From positions 1,860,001-1,924,000 of the forward strand of contig NZ_CADDWH010000001.1 in the NCBI RefSeq assembly GCF_902809865.1: a DNA stretch of 64,000 nt, in the 5' to 3' direction. Shown here piece after piece: positions 33,363 through 43,763 of this stretch. Positions within the stretch are counted from its first letter, which is position 1; each line of letters begins with the position of its first letter. The position numbers were made by a program, and so were the translations under genes. The notes below the pieces were generated by a model, which worked only from the letters and a program-made list of their open reading frames with translations, did no database searches and was not told the origin of the DNA. The stretch comes from Halobacillus sp. Marseille-Q1614 (GTDB taxonomy: Bacteria > Bacillota > Bacilli > Bacillales > Halobacillaceae).

Positions 33363-34565
33363 TTAAGGTGTATAATCGACACCTTCTGTATAGTTATTAC
33401 CCGCATTCCAGAGCAAATATTCCTCAATTCCATTATCATATAAAGCTTTTATTTGAGCTTCTACTTCGGCTTTACCATATTGGAAGGTAGGGCCGCTGTA
33501 TAGCCATGGAGCCTCAAAGTCCTGCAGCCACGGGCGTGATACCGGCGGATCTTCGAGCTTTTCAATCACCTGATTTTCAACCTTAGAATACTCGGCGATT
33601 GTGTTATACGGTTCAGTGTCCGGTTTATCAATTCCAAAATAAGGACCCCAGTGACTTGGATAGATCATGGATGAGATCACATCGACATTCGAAGAGATCT
33701 TAGAAAAATTCTGTCCAATGTTCGGCGCTTCTTCAATAGTTGCCGCATACCCGAATATATCTACAGACACGTCAACGTCATAAGTACTGAGTTCTGAACG
33801 AGCAAAAGCTACGAAATCGGTAACTGCCTGTACGCGCTTTTTCACATTGCTTTCTTCAGAATCAGCGTAATCGCCCTGTCCATATTCAAGGATATCATCA
33901 CGCGAATCGAAGCCTTCAGGAAAACGTACGTAATCGAACTGAATTTCCTGAAAGCCAAGCTCTGCCGCCATCTTCGCTATTTCTAAATTGTATTCCCACA
34001 CTTCTTTTTCAAAAGGATTGACGAAGGATTCGCCTTTGCCATTTTTCCATACCTGGCCATTTTGTGTAAAGGAAAGGTCAGGACGCTCTTTAGCTAATAA
34101 ATTATCTTTAAATACAACAACACGTGCAATCGGATAAATCCCTTTTTCTTCAAGCGTTTCAAGCATCTTTCTAGGATCGTCTATGTATGGTTCAGCAATA
34201 TCCGCATAAGGCGAGTCTTCCGGCGGCTCAAATGATATGTTTCCGTGGTCTTCCTTAACATCAATAACCATGGCGTTTAAATCAGTTGTTTCCACAAGCT
34301 CTGTCAGCTTTTCCATCTTTGCTCCCCCAGCTGAAGGCCCAGTAACATAGATGCCTCGTACGGCATCCGGATATTTAAAATCCAGTCCCGAATCATAAAC
34401 AAAGCGGGCCATCCGGTCGGGGAGCTTAATTGGCTGGACGGCTATCTCTTTTCCAGTGTGCATTTGGACTTCGTTTTCAGCAGCTTCCGCGTGGTTCAAT
34501 GGTAAGGATGCTGCCAATAAAAAAAGTCCAGCTGCGATGATCTTCCTAAAATGAAATTTTCCCAT
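33363..34565 (-). CDS. Secreted COG1306 (DUF4015) glycoside-hydrolase-like protein, 400 aa
   Basis: Signal peptide at residues 1-28 (basic KFHFRKI, hydrophobic core, AEA cleavage site). The rest is a TIM-barrel of the COG1306/DUF4015 type: RGIYVTGPSAGG, AMVIDVKEDHGNISFE, YPIARVVVFKD, EIQFDYVRFPEGFD, VDVSVDIFGYAA, and ISSMIYPSHWGP. The FDYVRFPE and DVKED strands hold likely catalytic acids. Probably a secreted or wall-bound carbohydrate hydrolase; its substrate is unknown. Start at ATG 34565 (GGAGAAGG upstream) is required for the signal peptide. Confidence 0.85.
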   Translation of the reverse strand: MGKFHFRKIIAAGLFLLAASLPLNHAEAAENEVQMHTGKEIAVQPIKLPDRMARFVYDSGLDFKYPDAVRGIYVTGPSAGGAKMEKLTELVETTDLNAMVIDVKEDHGNISFEPPEDSPYADIAEPYIDDPRKMLETLEEKGIYPIARVVVFKDNLLAKERPDLSFTQNGQVWKNGKGESFVNPFEKEVWEYNLEIAKMAAELGFQEIQFDYVRFPEGFDSRDDILEYGQGDYADSEESNVKKRVQAVTDFVAFARSELSTYDVDVSVDIFGYAATIEEAPNIGQNFSKISSNVDVISSMIYPSHWGPYFGIDKPDTEPYNTIAEYSKVENQVIEKLEDPPVSRPWLQDFEAPWLYSGPTFQYGKAEVEAQIKALYDNGIEEYLLWNAGNNYTEGVDYTP

Positions 34566-34779
34566 AGTAAATCCTTCTCCTACTCTATTAATTTCTACTA
34601 TTAATTGTAAAGAAAAAATATGGCTGTGAATAGACATAAGTCTCATGTTTTAGCCATTTTTTTCATAATGTACCAAATTACCTAATAAGGCTGGCAGAGG
34701 TTTAGATTTGAAGCAACCTTAATCTTAAAAGGAGAGGAATCCAATCTCTTTAAGGTAAGCAGACGAACGGTCAAGCCGT

Positions 34780-34810
34780 AAAAAAGATCCCCTCCTAAAA
34801 GGGGATCTTC
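34780..34810 (-). terminator. Terminator of the opp operon
   Basis: GAAGATCCCC/GGGGATCTTTTTT-type stem on the minus strand, directly after oppF. Confidence 0.9.
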
Positions 34811-34813
34811 CAA

Positions 34814-35749
34814 TTATTTTTGAACAGCGTATTCTTTTTGATAACGCTCGAATTCTTTAGTTGTACAAAGTACCCAGTGATCTGGACGTACTTCTCTGAA
34901 TTCAGGTTCTTCACTTGTATCATGATCATTTGGATCATAAGTGAAACGTTCACGTGAACGCTCGTAAATCGGGTCTGGAAGAGGAATCGCTGATAATAGC
35001 GACTGTGTATACGGATGAATCGGATTTTTATAAAGCTCATCTGCATCCGCAAGCTCGACCATTCGTCCGAAGTACATAACCCCGATTCGGTCACTAATAT
35101 ATTTAACCATCGACAGATCGTGAGCGATGAATAAATACGTTAAGTTCTTTTCTTTTTGCAGCTGTTTCAGCAGGTTAACGACCTGGGCCTGAATGGATAC
35201 GTCCAAGGCAGAGATCGGCTCATCGGCAATGATGAAGGAAGGATCAACCGCCAGAGCACGGGCAATACCGATACGCTGACGCTGACCGCCGCTGAATTCG
35301 TGCGGGTAGCGGTTGGCATGCTCTTTATTCAAGCCTACTGTCTCAAGCAATTCATGCACTTTTGACTTTCTGGCATCTGCGTTTTCCAGACCGTGAATAT
35401 CCATACCTTCTGCAATAATGTCGGCTACTTTCATACGCGGATTTAAAGAAGCGTAAGGATCCTGGAAAATCATTTGCATTTCACGGTTGAACTTTTTCAG
35501 TTCTTCTTTGTTCTTTTTGCCGTGAACATTTTCTCCATTAAAAATAACTTCTCCGTCGGTTGCGTCATATAAGCGGATAATCGTTCGGCCTGTTGTAGAC
35601 TTCCCACATCCTGATTCACCTACAAGGCCGAAGGTTTCTCCTTTGTATATGTCAAAAGTAATACCGTCGACGGCTTTCACCACACTGTGCCGCCCAGTTT
35701 TAAAATGCTGTTTTAAGTTTTTTATCTCTACTAGTTTTTCTTGACTCAT
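34814..35749 (-). CDS. oppF: Oligopeptide ABC transporter ATPase OppF, 311 aa
   Basis: ABC ATPase: Walker A GESGCGKST (about residues 41-49), Q-loop, signature FSGGQRQRIGIARAL (about 150-164), Walker B FIIADEP, and the C-terminal oligopeptide-transporter extension with HPYTQSLLSAIPLPDP. Energises peptide uptake with OppD. The start overlaps the end of oppD by 4 nt. Confidence 0.95.
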   Translation of the reverse strand: MSQEKLVEIKNLKQHFKTGRHSVVKAVDGITFDIYKGETFGLVGESGCGKSTTGRTIIRLYDATDGEVIFNGENVHGKKNKEELKKFNREMQMIFQDPYASLNPRMKVADIIAEGMDIHGLENADARKSKVHELLETVGLNKEHANRYPHEFSGGQRQRIGIARALAVDPSFIIADEPISALDVSIQAQVVNLLKQLQKEKNLTYLFIAHDLSMVKYISDRIGVMYFGRMVELADADELYKNPIHPYTQSLLSAIPLPDPIYERSRERFTYDPNDHDTSEEPEFREVRPDHWVLCTTKEFERYQKEYAVQK

Positions 35750-36798
35750 AAACGATCACCTTTCCCACTGTTCGTAGACATGGCAGCCATCCGCTTCTTT
35801 ATAGCTTCCGGCGGGTCTATGTCCGGCGCATGCTCATGCAGTAACCATGTGGCAGCATAATGAGTATCGGAAACTTTAAACATTGGCGGCTCCTGCTCTT
35901 TATCAATTTGCATAGCAAATTCGTTACGAGCGGCAAATGCGTCCCCTTTTGGAGGATTAAGCAGATCCGGCGGTGACCCCGGTATCGCGTATAGCTCATC
36001 ATCTGTACTATCAAGTGATGGCATGGAACCAAGCAGCCCCCAAGTGTACGGGTGCTTAGGGTTATAGAAAATATCATCAACAGTTCCGATCTCAACGATT
36101 TTACCTGCATACATAACCGCCACGCGGTCCGCTACGTTAGCAACTACCCCTAAATCGTGGGTAATAAAGATTGTTGCTGAGTCGGTCTTTTTCTGAATGT
36201 CTTTCATCAGCTCAAGAATCTGAGCTTGAATCGTAACGTCCAGAGCTGTTGTGGGCTCATCGGCAATTAACAGCTTTGGATTACAAGCAAGCGCAATCGC
36301 GACAACCACACGCTGACGCATCCCTCCGGAAAATTGGTGCGGGTATTGTTTCATGCGGTTTTGCGCATCTGGAATACCAACAAGATCAAGCAGTTCAATT
36401 ACACGCTTCTTCGCCTGATCTTTACTCACTTTCTGGTGCTTAATTAAACCTTCCATGATCTGGTTTCCAACCTTCATCGTAGGGTTCAACGATGTCATTG
36501 GATCCTGGAAGATCATTGAGATTTCCTTACCACGAATTTTTTCCATTTCTTTTTCACTAAGTTTAGCTAAGTCGCGGCCTTCAAAGAAGATCTCACCTTC
36601 TTTAATTCTTCCAGGCGGCATGGGAATTAGCTTCATTAACGCTTTAGTTGTAACTGATTTTCCTGAACCTGACTCTCCTACAATGGCTAAGGTTTCACCT
36701 TTATTAATACTGAAGTTTACACCACGTACTGCTTTTACTTCACCACTATAGGTGTCAAAGGATACATGTAAATTTTTAACATCTAGTAATTTTTCCAT
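35746..36798 (-). CDS. oppD: Oligopeptide ABC transporter ATPase OppD, 350 aa
   Basis: ABC ATPase: Walker A GESGSGKSV near residues 38-46, signature FSGGMRQRVVVAIALA near 155-170, Walker B LLIADEP, and the C-terminal HPYTWGLLGSMPSLDS followed by the oligopeptide-binding extension with PGSPPDLLNPPKGDAFAAR. Unlike many OppD proteins I see no Cys-rich iron-sulfur-type cluster in this extension (the usual CxxxxxxC pattern reads A and F). Start at ATG 36798 (AGGAGG 12 nt upstream); GTG 36807 is the alternative. 16 nt after oppC. Confidence 0.93.
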   Translation of the reverse strand: MEKLLDVKNLHVSFDTYSGEVKAVRGVNFSINKGETLAIVGESGSGKSVTTKALMKLIPMPPGRIKEGEIFFEGRDLAKLSEKEMEKIRGKEISMIFQDPMTSLNPTMKVGNQIMEGLIKHQKVSKDQAKKRVIELLDLVGIPDAQNRMKQYPHQFSGGMRQRVVVAIALACNPKLLIADEPTTALDVTIQAQILELMKDIQKKTDSATIFITHDLGVVANVADRVAVMYAGKIVEIGTVDDIFYNPKHPYTWGLLGSMPSLDSTDDELYAIPGSPPDLLNPPKGDAFAARNEFAMQIDKEQEPPMFKVSDTHYAATWLLHEHAPDIDPPEAIKKRMAAMSTNSGKGDRL

Positions 36799-36814
36799 TT
36801 TGTACACCTACCTC

Positions 36815-37945
36815 CTATTCGCGCATCTTCGGATCAAAGGCATCTCGAAGACCATCAGCCAGCATGTTAAATGCAATCATAATGAGGGAAATAACAACTG
36901 CCGGGAATAATAAAATATGTGGATAAATCTGCAGGGACTGGAATCCATCTTCTACAAGCGTACCCAGTGAAGCCAGAGGTGTTGGAAGACCAAGTCCGAT
37001 AAAGCTTAAGAAGGCTTCAAAGAAGATGGCAGATGGAATCGTAAACATCGTATTAATGATGATTAACCCTAACACGTTTGGAATTAAATGCTTTCTTAAA
37101 ATTCGGCCGTCAGGAGCGCCTAGTGTCCTCGAAGCTAAAACAAATTCCTGGTTTTTCAGTTTGAGGATCTGTCCACGTACAATACGGGCCATCGATATCC
37201 AGCCGGTTAAGGCCAAAGCGATCGTAATCGATAGTATCCCCGGATCCAGTATGAGGATCATGAGAATAACAATAACGAGGTTTGGAATTCCAATTAAAAT
37301 CTCAATAATTCGCTGCATGTAGTTATCAACACGGCCGCCATAATAAGCTGAAATACCGCCATAAGCTACACCAATAAGCATATCTATCATGGCTGCTAAA
37401 AAGGCAATGTAAAGGGAAATTTGTGTCCCTTTCCAAACTCTTGTCCAAAGATCACGCCCAAGACCGTCGGTACCGAACCAGAAATTCTCCTGCATGTCTT
37501 TAGCTGCGTAAACATCGTATTGTGCTTCTACTCTTGCTTCTTCACCATTACCGCCTTCATCTAAGACAGTGGTGGTAATAAACTCTTCATCATTATTAAA
37601 ACGCATCAGCGCTTTCTCCTGGGCCTGCTCCAGCGTATCTCCCGTTTGTACGGAAATCAGCATCCCATCAAATCCGAGCCATTCTAAGCCTTCTACTTTC
37701 GGAGGCATTTTAGCACGGGATAAATCCTGTTCGAACTCTCCATAAGGGGTCATGGAAGGTCCGGCTAAAGCGAAAAATATCAATAAAATTAACGTTATTA
37801 ACCCTGCCATGGCTCCTTTGTTTTTGCGAAGACGAATAAAGGAGTCTTTCCAGAAGGAAATACTGGGTCTCGTTATCTGTTCACTATCATCATCTCGTGT
37901 ATCAACAGGTACAAATAAGTCTTTATTTGGTTTGTGATTTTCCAT
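36815..37945 (-). CDS. oppC: Oligopeptide ABC permease OppC, 376 aa
   Basis: One N-terminal membrane helix (residues about 40-60), then an extracellular segment of about 100 residues that includes an Opp-type WLGFDG-like motif and an acidic insert (TLEQAQEKALMRFNNDEEF), then the five-helix permease core with the EAA-type loop (ASRTLGAPDGRILRKHLIPN). Longer than the about 305 aa of B. subtilis OppC as I recall it, mainly by this extracytoplasmic insert. Start at ATG 37945 with AAGGAG upstream. Confidence 0.93.
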   Translation of the reverse strand: MENHKPNKDLFVPVDTRDDDSEQITRPSISFWKDSFIRLRKNKGAMAGLITLILLIFFALAGPSMTPYGEFEQDLSRAKMPPKVEGLEWLGFDGMLISVQTGDTLEQAQEKALMRFNNDEEFITTTVLDEGGNGEEARVEAQYDVYAAKDMQENFWFGTDGLGRDLWTRVWKGTQISLYIAFLAAMIDMLIGVAYGGISAYYGGRVDNYMQRIIEILIGIPNLVIVILMILILDPGILSITIALALTGWISMARIVRGQILKLKNQEFVLASRTLGAPDGRILRKHLIPNVLGLIIINTMFTIPSAIFFEAFLSFIGLGLPTPLASLGTLVEDGFQSLQIYPHILLFPAVVISLIMIAFNMLADGLRDAFDPKMRE

Positions 37946-37952
37946 ATAGGTA

Positions 37953-38879
37953 CTACTCTCCTTCTGCCAATCTAATTCTTGGGTCGATGACTCCGTAAAG
38001 CAAGTCAATCACCAATACAATTACGATGAAAAAGAATGCGAAAAACAATGTCGTGCCCATGATAATTGGGAAATCGTTTGTATTAATAGATTTAACAAAC
38101 TGTTCGCCAATACCAGGAACCGCAAAAATGTTTTCGATTACGAGAGTACCTGTCATTAAACCAATCGCAAGCGGTCCTAACACTGTAATTAATGGAATTA
38201 AAGCATTACGTACACCGTGTTTAAGAACAACACCAAATTTGTTGATTCCTTTGGCACGAGCAGTCGTAATATAATCTGACCCCATAACTTCAAGCATTTC
38301 TGTTCGCATAAAGCGGGCTGATATTGCAAGCGGGAAAATAGCTAATGCCACAGTTGGTAAAACTGTATGCTGCCACGTTCCCCAAAGAGCCACTGGGAAC
38401 CATCCTAGCTTTACGCCAACATAATACTGAAGAATCCCCGCAAATACGAAGGATGGAATGGATTGACCTAGTACAGCAGTAAATGTGGAACCGTAATCTA
38501 AGACTCCATTATGATAAAGTGCTGAAACCAGCCCTAACAGCATACCTAGAACCGTCCCAATTACCATTGCCTGAATACCTAACTGCATAGATGGGCCGAT
38601 ACGCTCCATAATAATTGTGGAAACTTCCCTGTTGTCAAATTGGAAAGAAATACCAAGATCACCTTGCACCAGGTTCACCATGTAATTGAAATACTGAACG
38701 GGTACTGGATCATCCAATCCGTACTTTTCCAAAATAATGGCTTGCTGTTCTTCAGAAAGCTTATCTGCAGCACTCAAAGGTGTACCCGGAAGAAATTTCA
38801 TTAAGAAGAACGTAAATGTTGCGATTAAAAACATCGTGATGACCATATAAATTAATCTCTGTGTAATATAACGCGCCAT
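37953..38879 (-). CDS. oppB: Oligopeptide ABC permease OppB, 308 aa
   Basis: Six membrane helices; N-terminal YITQRLIYMVITMFLIATFT and the permease loop TARAKGINKFGVVLKHGVRNALIP (EAA motif, about residues 210-235). Forms the membrane channel with OppC. AGGAGG upstream. Seven nt before oppC. Separated from oppA by a strong hairpin. Confidence 0.95.
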   Translation of the reverse strand: MARYITQRLIYMVITMFLIATFTFFLMKFLPGTPLSAADKLSEEQQAIILEKYGLDDPVPVQYFNYMVNLVQGDLGISFQFDNREVSTIIMERIGPSMQLGIQAMVIGTVLGMLLGLVSALYHNGVLDYGSTFTAVLGQSIPSFVFAGILQYYVGVKLGWFPVALWGTWQHTVLPTVALAIFPLAISARFMRTEMLEVMGSDYITTARAKGINKFGVVLKHGVRNALIPLITVLGPLAIGLMTGTLVIENIFAVPGIGEQFVKSINTNDFPIIMGTTLFFAFFFIVIVLVIDLLYGVIDPRIRLAEGE

Positions 38880-38965
38880 CCTAACACCTCCTAAAAAGTA
38901 AAACCAATGTCAAAAAACGTTTAAATTAACTGAAATTTGTCTATTATCCGACAATTCTGTTAACA

Positions 38966-39008
38966 GGGAAAAAGAGAGTATACGCCGCCATATGGACATA
39001 TACTCTCT
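38966..39008 (-). terminator. Hairpin between oppA and oppB (attenuating terminator)
   Basis: AGAGAGTATA and TATACTCTCT form a 10-bp stem followed by TTTTTCCC on the minus strand, between the oppA stop and the oppB start. Probably cuts most transcripts after oppA, giving more binding protein than permease. Confidence 0.8.
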
Positions 39009-39043
39009 CCCCTATAAAGGTAGCCTATGTTTGGCTTGTTTAA

Positions 39044-40711
39044 TTACTTGCCTTCAATATAAGCATACTTGTAAGTGTAATCAGGTCCCATTGGGTTAAC
39101 TGTTACATCCTTCACGTAAGGCTTCCAAAGTTGAGCAAGTGCACGCTGATAAAGTGGTGCAAGTACTGCATCTTCTTGGATAAGAAGTTTTTCTGCCTCT
39201 AGGAAGTTTTCAAAACGCTTAACCGGCTCTTGTGCAAGGTCAGCATTCGCTTCTTCAATTAGCGAGTCGTACTCTTCGCTGGAATATCCAGTATGGTTGT
39301 TTCCACCATCAGTGATCCATAGGTTTAAGAATGTGTTCGGATCAATGTAGTCAGGACCCCATCCAGCATTTTGAAGATCATACTCCATTGCTGTATCGCG
39401 GTCTAGACGTTCCTGGAAAGGTACACCTTGTACATTTACAGTAAGACCTTCAAGCTGTTCAAGCTGGTCTTTAAGGTAAGCATCTAGGTTTTTAGAAGTT
39501 TCTGTGTCACCGCCAAGGTAACCGATTTCAGCTTCTTCAATTCCTAGTTCTTCTTTTGCTTTAGACCATAGTTCTTGAGCTTCTTCAACGTTTGTTTCAA
39601 TTAGATCACCGTTTATTTCACGGAAATCTTCTTCAGTTTCTGGATGGGTAACAAAGTTTTGCGGCATGTTACCGTAATGAGCAATTGATCCGTTGTTAAG
39701 AATTGTATCAACCATAGCTTCACGGTCGATTACTTTTTGAATCGCTTTACGAGCATTTTCATTCTTAAGAATTTCATTCTCTTGGTTCATCTTTAAGTAG
39801 AATAAAGTAGGCTCTTCTTCGATACGGAATTCTTCAGATGTACGGTACTCATCAACGAATTCAGATGTTAGACTAGTACGATCAATTTCGCCAGTTTCGT
39901 AAAGGTTAACAGCTGAAGATGTTTCTTTAACTACTTTTACGTTGATTTGATCAAGTTTAACTTGCTCAGCATCCCAGTAGTCTTCGTTCTTTTCAAGAGT
40001 CCAGCCATCAGTACCCCAATCAGTAATAACAAATGGTCCGTTAGAGAGCAGGCTTTCAGCTGAAAGTGCATAGTCATCGCCTTGTTCTTCAACAAAGTCT
40101 TTGTTTAAAGGTAAGAATGTACCGAATGTAGTTAGAGACTCAAAATATGGAGTCGGTTTTTCAAGTTGAACTTCTAATGTATAGTCGTCCACAGCTTTCA
40201 CACCAAGTTCTTCAACAGGTGCATCGCCATCAGCGATAGATTGAGCGTTTTCAATAGTGCCGCCCATCATGTATGGACCGTACTCTGATCCAGTTTCTGG
40301 ATTAACAGCACGCTGCCAAGCATACACGAAATCGTTAGCTGTAACAGGGTCACCGTTAGACCAGACAGCATCTTCACGTAGTGTAAACGTCCATGTAAGA
40401 CCGTCTTCACTTACTTCGTGCTCTGTAGCAATACCTGGTTCTGGTTCTCCGCCTTCACCTAAACGGTAAAGACCGTCCATTGTGGAACCAAGCCATTGGA
40501 ATGCAACGGCATCAGTAGCCAATGAAGCGTCCATTGTTGGAATCTCAGAAGATTCTGCTAAGTTAAGTATTTGTTCCTCGGATCCCTCTGATCCTTCGCT
40601 GCCTTCAGCTTCGCCTTCAGACCCTGAGTCTGAGCCTCCACCGGAACAAGCAGCAAGGAACATGCTTAGTGCCAGTGCGAGCACAAGCAAAAACCAATTT
40701 TTCTTTTTCAT
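39044..40711 (-). CDS. oppA: Oligopeptide-binding lipoprotein OppA, 555 aa
   Basis: Lipoprotein signal (FLLVLALALSMFLAACSGGG; lipidated Cys at about residue 22), an acidic Ser/Gly/Glu linker (residues 24-45), then the SBP_bac_5 fold with TWTFTLREDAVWSNGDPVTANDFVYAWQRAVNP and a C-terminal LAPLYQRALAQLWKPYVKDV segment. Captures peptides outside the cell for OppBCDF; in relatives also imports signalling peptides for sporulation and competence. Strongly acidic, as in halophile surface proteins. First gene of the operon. Confidence 0.96.
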   Translation of the reverse strand: MKKKNWFLLVLALALSMFLAACSGGGSDSGSEGEAEGSEGSEGSEEQILNLAESSEIPTMDASLATDAVAFQWLGSTMDGLYRLGEGGEPEPGIATEHEVSEDGLTWTFTLREDAVWSNGDPVTANDFVYAWQRAVNPETGSEYGPYMMGGTIENAQSIADGDAPVEELGVKAVDDYTLEVQLEKPTPYFESLTTFGTFLPLNKDFVEEQGDDYALSAESLLSNGPFVITDWGTDGWTLEKNEDYWDAEQVKLDQINVKVVKETSSAVNLYETGEIDRTSLTSEFVDEYRTSEEFRIEEEPTLFYLKMNQENEILKNENARKAIQKVIDREAMVDTILNNGSIAHYGNMPQNFVTHPETEEDFREINGDLIETNVEEAQELWSKAKEELGIEEAEIGYLGGDTETSKNLDAYLKDQLEQLEGLTVNVQGVPFQERLDRDTAMEYDLQNAGWGPDYIDPNTFLNLWITDGGNNHTGYSSEEYDSLIEEANADLAQEPVKRFENFLEAEKLLIQEDAVLAPLYQRALAQLWKPYVKDVTVNPMGPDYTYKYAYIEGK

Positions 40712-41119
40712 CTAGAAAATGACCTCCCCTAAAAAGTCTTAAAATTTCGTGGTGTCTTGTCCACATATCGAATTATACAAGTTTTCTAACTATTTTGCAT
40801 TCATTATTTTTCAATAATTTTATAAAATCCCTTATTTTATTACGTTCAAGTAACATAAAACAGGTAAAAATACCTAGTTTATTTTACTGAAAATTGTGTT
40901 GACTTTTGCGATGCCTTTACTGACGCACTTTAAAGGGTTACAGTGGTCTTTTATGCTAGATAAATATAATAAAGTACTAATGAATTTATAAATAAAAAAT
41001 TATGTCTTTTAATTTTGAATTTTCAGTAATTTTAATGACATTTATATAATTCCCATCATGTTTTTACATGTTATAATATTTTTTGTAGATTTATGAAAGA
41101 TTTAGGATGTGAAGTGATC
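40712..41119. promoter_or_regulatory. AT-rich intergenic region between oppA and the DUF3899 gene
   Basis: 408 bp without a gene. It must hold the divergent promoters of oppA (minus) and of the small membrane gene (plus). For the latter, TGTTATAAT around 41070-41078 is a good extended -10 with a weak -35. I see no riboswitch or clear operator. Confidence 0.5.
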
Positions 41120-41500
41120 ATGAAATTTGTTAGAAATAAGTGGGGATTTTTGGCTATTAATTTTGTTGTTCTTTTATTATACTTTTTGATTTTTTCTCCA
41201 GCGTACAGTCTGCTTCATTTTATCGATCTCTTATTTTACCTTTGCTTCTTTTATTTATTTATTGGATTGATCCTGTGGATTATAAAAGGCGGGTTCTTTG
41301 ATGCAATTACTTACAGTTTCCGCAGGGTATCCAACAGAATCGGAAAGAATAAAGATTATATGGAAGACATTGATGATTTTGAGGAAAAGCCGCTGCCTTC
41401 TCAAATGTTTAAGAGAAACGTCGTCCGTTTTTTTCTGTTTCAGGGCATATCGCTGCTCGCAGGAATGGCTGTTCTATTAGTCGTTTATTATATGGCTTGA
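41120..41500 (+). CDS. DUF3899-like membrane protein, 126 aa
   Basis: Three predicted membrane helices (residues about 10-30, 36-56, 100-122) with a cytosolic loop of basic and then acidic residues (RVSNRIGKNKDYMEDIDDFEEK). This matches the DUF3899 pattern of small Bacillaceae membrane proteins. Start at ATG 41120 with AGGA upstream; the ORF to 41093 is unsupported. Sits just upstream of the trpS T-box; function unknown. Confidence 0.7.
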   Translation: MKFVRNKWGFLAINFVVLLLYFLIFSPAYSLLHFIDLLFYLCFFYLFIGLILWIIKGGFFDAITYSFRRVSNRIGKNKDYMEDIDDFEEKPLPSQMFKRNVVRFFLFQGISLLAGMAVLLVVYYMA

Positions 41501-41559
41501 AATGCTCTTCAGTTTGCTCTATAATTTGTTCAAGATTCTAAATAACGAATGCGAAGAAA

Positions 41560-41766
41560 AAGTAAAAGTAGTTTTATTGCAAGCTTTCCAGAGAGGCTGC
41601 GGTCGGTGTGAGCAGCTAAGCGCAATGAAGCGAAATGGGACTTTGGAGCAGAACCGTAGATTCGGCGTTAACGAATATGAGCTGACTTTTATTTGCATGT
41701 AAAAGTAACTAGGGTGGCACCGCGAACCAATCGTCCCTTCCATATAGGAAGGCCGATTGGTTTTTT
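41560..41766 (+). promoter_or_regulatory. T-box leader (Trp) of trpS
   Basis: The T-box core AGGGTGGCACCGCG lies at 41711-41724. The AG-bulge-type GAGAGGCTGCGGTCGGTG sits in stem I, and the sequence GAAATGGGACTTTGGAGC carries the specifier UGG (41636-41638), the Trp codon. The terminator is AACCAATCG...CGATTGGTT followed by T6. Uncharged tRNA-Trp binding would stabilise the antiterminator and switch trpS on. A small ORF over this region was discarded. Confidence 0.95.
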
Positions 41767-41873
41767 GTTTATTAGTGTAGCTGACGGAAAAAGAGTAACT
41801 TCCTTTTCCTATAAAAATAGGAGGTCTGCTCGCTTTTAAGCGGATGAAAATTCAGCTTATCAAATATATCTAA

Positions 41874-42884
<1,011 letters not shown>

Positions 42885-42885
42885 G

Positions 42886-42926
42886 AAAAAGCCAGGATTG
42901 AGGAGCCCCCTCAATTCTGGCTTTTT
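42886..42926. terminator. Bidirectional terminator between trpS and yjbA
   Basis: AAAAGCCAGGATTGAGG/CCTCAATTCTGGCTTTTT stem, strong on both strands. Confidence 0.9.
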
Positions 42927-43672
42927 AAATGCTTCTGATCTTTATGGTTCTCCGCCTGCCACATCGTTTCAAAAAATGGCTGGCCCTTTATAATTTTTCC
43001 GCACAGTTCTTCGTGTTGTTTACTCCATCCTTCAATCGTGCCATAGTACAGGCGCTGCCAGGCATCTTCCGTTGTGATGTGCTTAATATCCTGATACTGG
43101 GCCGGATCCCATTCTGTCAGCCAGTACCCGACTTCTTCCGGATGATCCGTGTTTTTCAGCTGATCTAAAGCCATCATAAGCAGCTGTTTTAACTGCCGCT
43201 CTCTTCTTGTCAGTCCTGCCATTTTTTCAGGGGACAAGGACAAAATGTGATGTTCTTTCGGTGAGACACTTTCGATCATATAAACAGCCGGCCGCTTTCC
43301 TTCTACCATGTCGAAAACGAGGCGTTCCTGTCGGGGAATCAGTCGGCTTTTTTTCACGGGAAGCGAATATCCTAATGTATCAAATACGAGTACCCTCTTT
43401 CCGTCTGTAACTACGGCTGCATAATCTATGGTGCGGCGTTCCTGATTGTTTTTTACATAGGTGCGTTTGTAAATGTCATCCAGCAAGGATCTTGGAAGTT
43501 CTTGTAAATCGTTTTCTATAAACTCGTAGAGATCTTCTTCAATATAAAGTAATGGAATCTGGTCCACCAGCTCAATGCCATCTTCTTTACGCCATTCGTG
43601 AAATTGACAAACGTTGTAACCATTCTCTTCTCCTTCAAACCAATTGACCCATAAATCGTGCATATATAACAT
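42911..43672 (-). CDS. yjbA: UPF0736/DUF3603 protein (YjbA), 253 aa
   Basis: Matches the YjbA family by its N-terminus (HDLWVNWFEGEENGYNVCQFHEWRKED), the AVVTDGKRVLVFDTLGYSLPVKKSRLIPRQE core and its position next to trpS and opp. Soluble, no signal peptide. Function unknown although well conserved in Bacillaceae. GAGG 7 nt before ATG 43672. Confidence 0.88.
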   Translation of the reverse strand: MLYMHDLWVNWFEGEENGYNVCQFHEWRKEDGIELVDQIPLLYIEEDLYEFIENDLQELPRSLLDDIYKRTYVKNNQERRTIDYAAVVTDGKRVLVFDTLGYSLPVKKSRLIPRQERLVFDMVEGKRPAVYMIESVSPKEHHILSLSPEKMAGLTRRERQLKQLLMMALDQLKNTDHPEEVGYWLTEWDPAQYQDIKHITTEDAWQRLYYGTIEGWSKQHEELCGKIIKGQPFFETMWQAENHKDQKHLKSQN

Positions 43673-43763
43673 AGCGCAACCTCACTTTCTTACCCGAAGA
43701 CTCTTTAGGTTACATTATGACCAATGTTGGTTTTTTTATTCTTAACATCCATCATTTAGTAAA

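Noticed and set aside
41502-41702. 66-codon plus-strand ORF upstream of trpS
   Set aside because: It lies within the T-box leader and covers its conserved stems; no ribosome binding site.
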